From an uncultured Dyadobacter sp. (GTDB taxonomy: Bacteria > Bacteroidota > Bacteroidia > Cytophagales > Spirosomataceae), in assembly GCA_937880795.1 (NCBI GenBank), contig CALGRQ010000452.1:1-7819 (forward strand): a stretch of DNA of 7,819 nucleotides. Direction: 5' to 3'. Positions 1 through 6,122 of the stretch are shown here, piece by piece. Below the pieces are notes generated by a model. It had not been told where the DNA came from. It did no database searches and saw only the letters and a list, made by a program, of their open reading frames with translations. Made by a program: the position numbers and the translations under genes. Each line of letters opens with the position of its first letter. The first letter of the stretch is position 1.

Positions 1-2223
1 GACCAAGGCATCCAGATCATTAAATACATTTCCTGAAACATTTACGGTCGCAACGAGGCTCAGGTAATAATCTTCAACTTCTCCGTTTTGAATTGTAAAA
101 TCCGGAGTCATAGATGCCTTAGTCCAGGTAGCCAAAACCCGACCAGCAGGATTTTCAGTTTGCCCACCCACGAGCAGACGCATTCCTCGGGCACCGGTAA
201 TGCCGTTGGGGAATGTAATAGGAATTGTAGAGGATCCCACATTGGCAGAGATTGTTGTAAAACCTCCCATAAATATATCGGTAGCACCTGTAAAATGGCC
301 GTCATCGTCAACATCTATCCATATACCATATTGAGCACCAGTTTGAGTGCCGGCCACTTCAAGGTTGAAACTTTTCGTAGATCCTCCAGGAACCACCCAT
401 GGAGAGGCTAAAGTGCCAGCGCCTGTCACGCCCGACAGCGTTAATCCGTCTGCTTCATCGGTGGTAGTCGTGGCGCATTCTGCGTCAGCTCTTTCTGGAG
501 TGGTGTATGTGCCAGCCCAAACCCCGGTTAGTCCCGTTGAAAAAATAGATGCCGCAGCGTTATCCCATTTGGCCGGATCCAGGTTGCCCCAGTCGTACGG
601 GTATATTGTAAGTATATCTTCGGTGGAAGTACAGGCCAAAGGATTCGTGAATTTTACTACAATTGGTGTGGCACCTGTAACGCTCAATAATCCAGTTGTT
701 GGGTCAATTGTCGCAGGGCCTGATACTATACTCCACGTTCCTCCTTTAGGAGAAGCTGTTAGCTGATAAGAGTTTCCTGTACAAGTTTTTTGATTAAAGG
801 GATCTATCTTTGCAGTTGCTGTGGGATCTATGCCGCAAAATTTAAGGGATATTACATTTGCCCCAATTTCATAATAGCCGCGGTAAACTCCTGGCCACGC
901 AGGACTCGAACCATCGCCGTAACTTCCATTGGTATCATGGCCGGCATAGGCATATTTATCTTGACATTTCAATAAGCTGATTGACGTATGTCCACCTGTT
1001 TCTACTGCAAAAACCTCCGGGAAGGCAGGGCCTGTTACGGGGCCTCCGTTAACTTTTAGATAATGGTCTTTTGTAGGATTTGTTGCTGTTCCAGAAGCAC
1101 CGTCGGAGGTTCCGGTTATACCTAACATATCTCTGGCATTATCTCCCCACGACCACAATTCTCCAGTTGTGGTAATTGCATTAATAACCGCACTACCCAA
1201 ATCATGCTCATTGGGACTGATCCAGACCACATTGGTAAGTGGTACACCAGAAGATCTTTTAACCTGCCCCCAACTAGTTAAATTAGCCAGAGTTGATACG
1301 TCAGGATCTCCCACTTGCCTACTGGTATTACTTCCAAGTGTATACAAATTACCATTGGCCATCAGTGCTACATATGTGGGATAGCCTGAAGAGTTATTCA
1401 TGATACCGATCATCTTAATTGTCCCAGAACCTGGTTGAGACATTTCTGTGGCATAATTCAATGAAATTAATGCCATAGCCTGTCCGCGGTGAATTCTCAT
1501 TTGAATTACATTGGTTAGGAAATCATTTGCGGCGCTAGACTTTTTAACTTGTGACCAGGTGACTGTACTGCTACCGCCGTCACCTCTGTTTTGGGATATG
1601 CTTGTTAACACGAATGCTCTGCCATCACAAGTTACGATGCACAAATTTGAATTACTGGCCTGCATCATTTTGACATCAGCAGGAGTTACGCCGGTTGGTA
1701 AGCCATCAGCTTTCCCATTAACTGAAATCTTACTAAATGCACCTGTATTGGTAATAGAACTTGAAATTACCTCACCTGGTGTGCCCCATGCGTACACTCC
1801 ATCCGTAGCCAGCAAGATGTGCTGTACGCTGTTGGTCCCATTAGAGCCGGCAGTGTATTTTAAGGGGGTGCCTGTCAATCCTGAAAATGTGGTGCTATTT
1901 ATTTCTGTTGGCACCAATAAATTACCAACATTATAATCAGCAAGCGCTCCTGAATACGTAGGATCAGTATGTGCACCCCAAACAAAAAATTTCCCATCGG
2001 CCCTTCGATAGCCGGTAGCATGGTAAGAACTAACAATGTTATCATACTCGAGTGTAGTCGGATTTGAGGAGTAAATAAAAGCATTGCTATAATCTGAAGA
2101 GGAACAGCCCACAGGTGCAGGCAAGCATTCCTGTGCGAGAGTGGCAGTGCTTACCACAATGGGTAATAGTCCAGCCGCAACTCTTCGTAAGGCACAATTT
2201 AATAGTGTATTGATTGAAGTCAT
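1..2223 (-). CDS. Secreted modular protein with RCC1-like repeats and a GEVED-type domain (3' end outside window)
   Basis: I translated this frame by hand: it stays open for 741 codons from ATG at 2223 to the window edge. Residues 1-30 look like a signal peptide (hydrophobic AAGLLPIVVSTATLA, then QE). Residues about 42-450 carry RCC1-like signatures such as FVWG (80-83), AWG near 145, LYTLGSN, LWSWGDN near 355-361 and YAYAGHDTNGSYGDG. A related pair, W-x-Q-V-K-[KR]-S-S followed by LTNV, recurs at about 223 and 318. Residues about 463-541 resemble an Ig-like or PKD-like module (GGTWSIVSGPATIDPTTG). Residues 543-721 match a GEVED-type domain: a degenerate DWGNLDP opening, DVDDDGHF (637-644) and GEVEDYYL (714-721). 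The last residues, VSGNVFNDLDALV, look like the start of an SdrD-B-like repeat. Families of this type in Bacteroidota are usually cell-surface or exported by type IX secretion with a C-terminal sorting domain; that part is not visible here. Ligand and role are unknown. A beta-propeller fold is inferred, not shown. Confidence 0.88.
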   Translation of the reverse strand, partial: MTSINTLLNCALRRVAAGLLPIVVSTATLAQECLPAPVGCSSSDYSNAFIYSSNPTTLEYDNIVSSYHATGYRRADGKFFVWGAHTDPTYSGALADYNVGNLLVPTEINSTTFSGLTGTPLKYTAGSNGTNSVQHILLATDGVYAWGTPGEVISSSITNTGAFSKISVNGKADGLPTGVTPADVKMMQASNSNLCIVTCDGRAFVLTSISQNRGDGGSSTVTWSQVKKSSAANDFLTNVIQMRIHRGQAMALISLNYATEMSQPGSGTIKMIGIMNNSSGYPTYVALMANGNLYTLGSNTSRQVGDPDVSTLANLTSWGQVKRSSGVPLTNVVWISPNEHDLGSAVINAITTTGELWSWGDNARDMLGITGTSDGASGTATNPTKDHYLKVNGGPVTGPAFPEVFAVETGGHTSISLLKCQDKYAYAGHDTNGSYGDGSSPAWPGVYRGYYEIGANVISLKFCGIDPTATAKIDPFNQKTCTGNSYQLTASPKGGTWSIVSGPATIDPTTGLLSVTGATPIVVKFTNPLACTSTEDILTIYPYDWGNLDPAKWDNAAASIFSTGLTGVWAGTYTTPERADAECATTTTDEADGLTLSGVTGAGTLASPWVVPGGSTKSFNLEVAGTQTGAQYGIWIDVDDDGHFTGATDIFMGGFTTISANVGSSTIPITFPNGITGARGMRLLVGGQTENPAGRVLATWTKASMTPDFTIQNGEVEDYYLSLVATVNVSGNVFNDLDALV

Positions 2224-2272
2224 AATGGTGTATGTTAGTATGTAGAATATTATAGTTAAATTTATAGGTATA

Positions 2273-2299
2273 ATTGTACTTAAGTTAATTTAATGTCAA
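2273..2299 (-). promoter_or_regulatory. Weak candidate promoter of the large secreted protein gene
   Basis: Reading the minus strand, TTGACA (2299-2294) is followed after 15 bases by TACAAT (2278-2273), about 50 bases ahead of the ATG. The spacing is shorter than a standard sigma-70 promoter, and no exact TAnnTTTG element was found upstream of this gene. The surrounding DNA is very AT-rich, so chance matches are likely. Confidence 0.2.
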
Positions 2300-2929
2300 T
2301 TTTTAATCAAAATAATTAAACAAGTTTTTTTGACTAAATGAGACTTGAAATTGATGGATAAGTTTCGGTATTTATGGATATTTTTTTATCACATAAATTT
2401 TAAGCGTATAAGGAATTATCTAGCTAAGTGAGGATATTGTAATTCAGAAGCATCCATTTAAAAATATTGTTGGTGTAATTATTTATTTTCTAAATGTTGT
2501 CGGAGATAACATGGAAAGGCCATCCGCTTTATGGAATGGAATAGTTGTCGTGGCAGATTCCACTAAATGAATGGATATTATAATGTCTGAGGTTTCCTTC
2601 TGGACTAGACTACCCAAATCCAGTAGCTTTTGAAGACCCGTGTTCCCTAAAAGCTGGATGAGATTTAAATTGCAATTATTCAATTCACCAAAAAAAGAGT
2701 AGGTAGAAATTGAACTGTGTCAGAAGTATCAAAAAATACCTTGAATAGTGGTTCGCTGTAATTATTCTCAACTTAATTAGCTACTCATCTGCTCCAAGTC
2801 CTTCTTCAAAACGAGTATTCTACAACATACCCTTTAACGATTCAGACGAGGGTTGAAATTGGGCTTTACCCCGATGGGTAAGGGGAAGGTTCATGATCTA
2901 TTCCAATTTTTTAATGAATCAATAGCCCT

Positions 2930-2958
2930 TTGCGCTTCTGTTTTAGTTTATCTATATA
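2930..2958 (+). promoter_or_regulatory. Candidate promoter of the sialidase-like gene
   Basis: TTGCGC (2930-2935) and TATATA (2953-2958) are 17 bases apart, a sigma-70-like arrangement ending 22 bases before the ATG at 2981. An AAGGA sequence at 2966-2970 sits 10 bases before the start and could serve as a ribosome binding site. In Bacteroidota the usual -7 element is TAnnTTTG, which is not present here, so the call is tentative. Confidence 0.3.
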
Positions 2959-2980
2959 AATTAACAAGGAACGATTCCAT

Positions 2981-4132
2981 ATGAGAAGACAGCGTTGGGT
3001 GTTATTCATACATCTGAATTTGATTTTACTGATAACCAAAGGTTTCGGCCAAGAGCACGTGAAGGTTCAGTATGAAGAAAATAAATACGCGGGCTGGCCT
3101 GCGAATTCAGGGATGTGGAGCTGGGAGAATGAAATTTTAGTAGGTTATACGTATTCCAACCATCGCAAGATAGAAGGGGATGGGCATGCCTATGATCGAG
3201 AGGTAAGCATGGCTAAATTTTCTAGAAGTTTGGATGGAGGCCGTACCTGGAAAATGGAGGATGCCTATGTGCACGGAATTACGGAAGGTACCTGGGAGCA
3301 TCATTTGGGTGAAAAATCAATATCTGGCAGGAAATTGACAAAAAGAATTGATTTTCAGAACGTTAATTTTGCTATGAATTTTCGGATGCGGCATGAAACA
3401 GCAGGAGGAACGTCCTTCTATTATACCTACGATAGGGGAAGGCATTGGGAGGGGCCATTTGAGTTGCAGGTTAATTTCTCCGGACCCAAATCCGTTGGTA
3501 TCGTTTCTCGAACAGACTACATAGTGGATGGGAAACATTCTATGACAGCTCTGATTACCGTTGCTTTTGACAATGGAGCGCGCAACTGGAGACAAGTAGC
3601 CTGCGTTCGTACCGATGACGGAGGTATTAGTTGGAAACAGCTATCATGGATTGGTCCTGAGGGAGTTAATTCGATCATGCCGTCAACCATTCGCTTGTCT
3701 AAAAATAAACTTTTGACGATAATCAGGAGGACAAAACCGGCGGCAATGGTAAGCTACTTATCTGAGGATAATGGAAGTACATGGAGACAATTGAAAGATC
3801 CGGTTCAGGTAGATGCCAATGGACATCCGCCTGCGTTGGTACAATTGGCATCAGGTAAACTTTGCCTGGTATATGGAATTCGGGAGGCCGCTACCATGGA
3901 TTCCGGTATTGGTATGTATGTTACTTATAGTTCAGATCAGGGAATAACCTGGTCAACTCCGGATCTACTTCGGGGGAAAGATGGAGCGCGTTGGGACATT
4001 GGGTATCCCAAAGCCATTGTGAGACCAGATGGGAAGGTGGTTGCCACTTACTATTACAATCAGGCAAGTAGCGGAGATCCTTTTCGATATATCGCTGCGA
4101 CGTTGTTTGATCCAGAAACTTCCAAGAAATAG
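2981..4132 (+). CDS. Secreted sialidase-like (BNR/Asp-box) propeller protein
   Basis: The 383-residue product begins with a signal peptide (basic MRRQRW, hydrophobic core, likely cleavage after G23 in GFG-QE). Five Asp-box motifs of the S-x-D-x-G-x-T-W type are visible: SLDGGRTW (83-90), TYDRGRHW (149-156), TDDGGISW (211-218), SEDNGSTW (261-268) and SSDQGITW (317-324). Their spacing of about 50-66 residues fits one motif per blade of a six-bladed sialidase-type propeller. The C-terminal part, DIGYPKAIVRPDGK (339-352) and RYIAATLFDP (369-378), resembles the many bacterial proteins annotated as exo-alpha-sialidase or BNR-repeat glycosyl hydrolase. The N-terminal R-I-P motif of typical GH33 sialidases is absent: the equivalent place reads NSGMWSWENEILVGY (42-56). 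Sialidase activity is therefore not assured; another glycosidase or lyase, or a binding role, is possible. It probably acts in the periplasm or outside the cell. It is transcribed toward the DUF1080 gene, 95 bp away. The ATG has a plausible AAGGA upstream. Confidence 0.85.
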   Translation: MRRQRWVLFIHLNLILLITKGFGQEHVKVQYEENKYAGWPANSGMWSWENEILVGYTYSNHRKIEGDGHAYDREVSMAKFSRSLDGGRTWKMEDAYVHGITEGTWEHHLGEKSISGRKLTKRIDFQNVNFAMNFRMRHETAGGTSFYYTYDRGRHWEGPFELQVNFSGPKSVGIVSRTDYIVDGKHSMTALITVAFDNGARNWRQVACVRTDDGGISWKQLSWIGPEGVNSIMPSTIRLSKNKLLTIIRRTKPAAMVSYLSEDNGSTWRQLKDPVQVDANGHPPALVQLASGKLCLVYGIREAATMDSGIGMYVTYSSDQGITWSTPDLLRGKDGARWDIGYPKAIVRPDGKVVATYYYNQASSGDPFRYIAATLFDPETSKK

Positions 4133-4185
4133 AGTTTAATTAATTTTGGAAGGTAGTTACTAGATTGTGGGACGAAGATGTAGTG

Positions 4186-4217
4186 AATATTAGAAAGTGT
4201 ACACACTTTCTAATATT
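4186..4217. terminator. Perfect 15-bp inverted repeat between convergent genes, probable bidirectional terminator
   Basis: The arms AATATTAGAAAGTGT (4186-4200) and ACACTTTCTAATATT (4203-4217) are exactly complementary, with only AC between them; in RNA the top of the stem would open to a larger loop. The repeat lies 53 bases after the stop of the sialidase-like gene and 10 bases after the stop of the facing DUF1080 gene, where a shared terminator is expected. The stem is AT-rich and no long T run follows on either side, so a terminator role rests on position and symmetry. A protein-binding palindrome is the alternative. Confidence 0.6.
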
Positions 4218-4227
4218 GCAAAGGAAG

Positions 4228-4956
4228 TTATAATTCCTGAATCCTAATGCTACGAAACCACATTTTCTCCTTGGCATTGTGGCTTTGCAAGGCAATTTTA
4301 CCTTTGTGGTGCGGTGTCGCATACGGCCAGTCCTTAAACTTGCTTTCCTGAACCTGTTTCAGCCAATTGGCATCTCCGTAGGTATAATCTGCTACGAGTT
4401 TGTTGTTCAGATAATGTTTAACATTTGAACCCTTAACAACTATACGTCCTTTATTCCAGGTGCCGGCAGGTTTGAAGGCTGTTTTGTCCAGTGGTGCGTT
4501 CATGTCATAATTGGCTCCGCTTTTTTGAGATTCTTTCAGCCCAATTTGTTCTCCCTGAGCATTTTTGACGATGTATCCTGTATCGTCAATGATTTGATAT
4601 TCAGGCGCAGAGTGAACAGTTCTTTTGATTTCTTGTTTTTCAATGACCTTGTAGAGCACACCGCTGTTGCTGCCCGCAGGAATTTTAAATTCAAACCGTA
4701 GGTCGAAATCTCCGTACTCCTTGTCGGTGGTAAGATCTCCTCCACTTCCGTCAGTGGTGAGCATACCGTCTTCGATCATCCATCCCACCACTTTGTCCTG
4801 GTTGTAACTATGCCATCCAGTCAGTGTTTTACCATCGAAAAGGCTCTCCCATTTTTTTTGGATCGGTTTAACAAAATCGGAGGTGAAACCAAATGTCACT
4901 AGAATTAGAAACGCAGCAATAGCTTTTGTGATAGAGGTATTTATATTTTTTTTCAT
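4228..4956 (-). CDS. Secreted DUF1080 protein (3-keto-disaccharide hydrolase family)
   Basis: The 242-residue product has an N-terminal export signal (KKN, then hydrophobic AIAAFLILVTFGFTS) and one complete DUF1080 domain (Pfam PF06439), a concanavalin-like beta-sandwich. Family hallmarks in order are W36 with SLFDGKTLTGWHSY (38-51), GGDLTTDKEYGDFDLRFEF (72-90), the NSGVLYKV strand (97-104), EYQIIDD (119-125), the GTWNKGRIVVKG segment (165-176), the HYLNNKLV turn (181-188) and the closing KGKIALQSH...WFRSIRIQEL (218-242). The length is normal for a single-domain member. Some Bacteroides relatives are reported to act on 3-keto-glycosides, which gives the family its name; substrate and activity here are inferred from family only. 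There is no lipobox cysteine, so a soluble periplasmic or secreted protein is more likely than a lipoprotein. It converges on the sialidase-like gene, and both being exported suggests related carbohydrate work. A TATATTTG element lies just upstream. Confidence 0.93.
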   Translation of the reverse strand: MKKNINTSITKAIAAFLILVTFGFTSDFVKPIQKKWESLFDGKTLTGWHSYNQDKVVGWMIEDGMLTTDGSGGDLTTDKEYGDFDLRFEFKIPAGSNSGVLYKVIEKQEIKRTVHSAPEYQIIDDTGYIVKNAQGEQIGLKESQKSGANYDMNAPLDKTAFKPAGTWNKGRIVVKGSNVKHYLNNKLVADYTYGDANWLKQVQESKFKDWPYATPHHKGKIALQSHNAKEKMWFRSIRIQEL

Positions 4957-4975
4957 CGGTTTAGGATCAGTTTCT

Positions 4976-4983
4976 CAAATATA
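4976..4983 (-). promoter_or_regulatory. Bacteroidota-type -7 element for the DUF1080 gene
   Basis: The minus strand reads TATATTTG, an exact match to the Bacteroidota -7 consensus TAnnTTTG, 19 bases before the ATG at 4956. Transcription would start only about a dozen bases ahead of the start codon, giving a very short leader. The matching TTG of a -33 element is not at the expected spacing; the nearest TTG is 26 bases upstream. Confidence 0.45.
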
Positions 4984-5125
4984 CCGTATAGTTGGCATTT
5001 TTTAAGAACCAACCTGCTTATTACGTATTGAAATAATGCTATAAGACCTTATTTTATTATAAGAACATAGAATCGTTTCCATGAGATGCGCTATTTTTAC
5101 GGAACATATAACCAAAGATTCAAGG

Positions 5126-5536
5126 ATGGAAAACAACCAGTTTGCTGAAAAATACTATCATGGTTCAAAGGCCGATTTGGCCATAGGCGATCTCATTCAA
5201 CCCGGTTTTGGTTCAAATTATGGTCAGCGAAAAAAGGCCAAATACATTTACCTTACAGCAACATTGGATGCTGCAACCTGGGGTGCCGAATTGGCATGGG
5301 GCGATGGACGGGAAAGGATCTATATCGTGGAGCCAACAGGCTCTATTGAAGACGATCCCAACCTGACCGATAAGAAATTTCCCGGCAATCCTACCAAATC
5401 GTATCGCTCGTTGTATGCACTCAAAATTGTGGGGGAGGTTACGACCTGGAAAGGTCATACACCTGAGCAACTTGCAACTATGAGGAACCATTTGGACCTA
5501 TTGAAACAACAGGGAATTGAGGCCATAGAAGATTAG
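5126..5536 (+). CDS. arr: NAD(+)-rifamycin ADP-ribosyltransferase (Arr)
   Basis: Arr enzymes transfer ADP-ribose from NAD+ to a hydroxyl on the ansa chain of rifamycins and so inactivate these antibiotics in the cytoplasm. The 136-residue product matches the family along its whole length: YYHGSKADLAIGDLI (10-24), YLTATLDAATWGAELA (42-57), IYIVEPTG (65-72), EDDPNLTDKKFPGNPTKSYR (75-94) and the closing VGEVT...GHTPEQL region. The residues known as catalytic in mycobacterial Arr (H19, Y49, D84) fall at H12, Y42 and D77 with identical spacing of 30 and 35. I chose ATG 5126, giving MENNQFAEKYYHG, because family members begin shortly before the H-G motif and AAGG lies just upstream. An in-frame ATG at 5081 would add 15 unrelated residues. 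The gene is divergent from DUF1080 across a 169-bp gap; TATTTTTA at about 5090-5097 is one base off the -7 consensus. It looks intact. The native role, resistance or another ADP-ribosylation, is not shown. Confidence 0.95.
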   Translation: MENNQFAEKYYHGSKADLAIGDLIQPGFGSNYGQRKKAKYIYLTATLDAATWGAELAWGDGRERIYIVEPTGSIEDDPNLTDKKFPGNPTKSYRSLYALKIVGEVTTWKGHTPEQLATMRNHLDLLKQQGIEAIED

Positions 5537-5595
5537 TTTATAAGTTGGGTGTTGTTGTAGTTAAATAGTTGTAATGGAGTATTTTAAAGTAGTAT

Positions 5596-6042
5596 ATGGA
5601 TTTAGAGTTAAGAGCGTATCGTATTGTTGATAAAGATCGTCTGGTTGAAATTTTACAACAGAATGTACCGGCCTATTTTGACGAAAGTGAAGTGGCTGAT
5701 TTTATCCATTATCTCGATCAGGAAATTGAACAATACTTTGTCGCAGAACTGGACGGTGTTATTGTAGGTTCGGGTGGGATCAATTTTGATGAAGGTGGAA
5801 GAATCGGTGTAATTAGCTGGGATGTCATTCAACCCGAATTTCAGGGAAAGGGAATCGGCAGTAGTTTGCTGAAATTTCGGCTTGATATACTGAAATCTAT
5901 AAAATCAGTTGAAAAAATTATTGTCAGAACCTCACAATTAACCTTCGCGTTTTACGAGAAAAATGGCTTTGTTTTGTTGGAAATAAAGAAAGATTATTGG
6001 GCCCAAGGTTTTGACCTGTATAAAATGATTTATGCGGGTTAG
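5596..6042 (+). CDS. GNAT-family N-acetyltransferase
   Basis: The 148-residue product is a single GNAT domain, a cytoplasmic enzyme moving an acetyl group from acetyl-CoA to an amine. The acetyl-CoA pyrophosphate-binding motif A is clear: ISWDVIQPEF followed by QGKGIGSSLL (83-92), with the Q-x-x-G-x-G pattern at 83-88. Motif B follows as FYEKNGF (119-125). The N-terminal part, with VPAYFDESEVADFIHYLD (24-41) and YFVAELDGVIVGSGGINF (47-64), belongs to a recognisable bacterial GNAT subgroup, but its substrate is unknown to me. The length is normal and the frame intact. The gene begins 59 bp after arr with no clear promoter or terminator between, so co-transcription is likely but not certain. 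No strong Shine-Dalgarno sequence is visible. Whether it modifies a drug, a protein terminus or a small metabolite cannot be read from the sequence. Confidence 0.92.
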   Translation: MDLELRAYRIVDKDRLVEILQQNVPAYFDESEVADFIHYLDQEIEQYFVAELDGVIVGSGGINFDEGGRIGVISWDVIQPEFQGKGIGSSLLKFRLDILKSIKSVEKIIVRTSQLTFAFYEKNGFVLLEIKKDYWAQGFDLYKMIYAG

Positions 6043-6048
6043 CCGCTA

Positions 6049-6056
6049 TATGTTTG
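6049..6056 (+). promoter_or_regulatory. Bacteroidota-type -7 element for kup
   Basis: TATGTTTG matches the TAnnTTTG consensus exactly and begins 7 bases after the GNAT stop codon. It would start a transcript about 55-60 bases before the proposed kup start. No TTG lies at the usual -33 spacing, which would fall inside the end of the GNAT gene. Confidence 0.4.
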
Positions 6057-6122
6057 TTTCCGGAAAAATTGTTTATTCGCACAAAAAATCCCTTCAGATC
6101 ATAGCGTTTAAACTACAAAACA

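Larger units (their letters stand above)
2224..2980. other. 757-bp AT-rich stretch with no convincing gene
   Basis: This region separates two divergently read genes and should hold both their promoters. About 2224-2480 is extremely AT-rich and has no open frame of note. On the minus strand a 66-codon open frame (2683-2483, TTG start, no ribosome site seen) reads LLGNTGLQKLLDLG and onward without resembling a family I know. Upstream of it, short minus-strand open pieces in different frames, for example QFQPSSESLKGML and NTRFEEGLGADE, are broken by stops; they could be decayed coding sequence or chance. A hairpin with an 8-bp stem (one G-T pair) and 4-base loop lies at 2864-2883, without a following T run. 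I see no tRNA, CRISPR or insertion-sequence ends. Confidence 0.6.

Noticed and set aside
347..766. Plus-strand open frame of 139 codons, and similar ones at 88-411, 790-975, 1169-1384 and 1511-1936
   Set aside because: They are antisense to the continuous 741-codon minus-strand gene, whose protein has a signal peptide and recognisable domains; the plus-strand products resemble nothing.
2354..2431. Short plus-strand open frame starting MDKFRYLWIFFYH
   Set aside because: It has only 25 codons in AT-rich DNA, no ribosome site and no recognisable features.
2864..2883. Hairpin with 8-bp stem and 4-base loop as a terminator
   Set aside because: No T run follows on either strand and no gene ends nearby; it is kept only as a note in the intergenic description.
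3317..3595. Minus-strand 92-codon open frame
   Set aside because: It lies wholly within the sialidase-like gene, antisense to Asp-box coding sequence.
5081..5125. Upstream ATG as the arr start
   Set aside because: It adds 15 residues (MRCAIFTEHITKDSR) unlike Arr N termini; ATG 5126 has a better upstream sequence and gives the normal family length.
5213..5491. Minus-strand 92-codon open frame
   Set aside because: It is antisense to the conserved core of arr and has no family resemblance.
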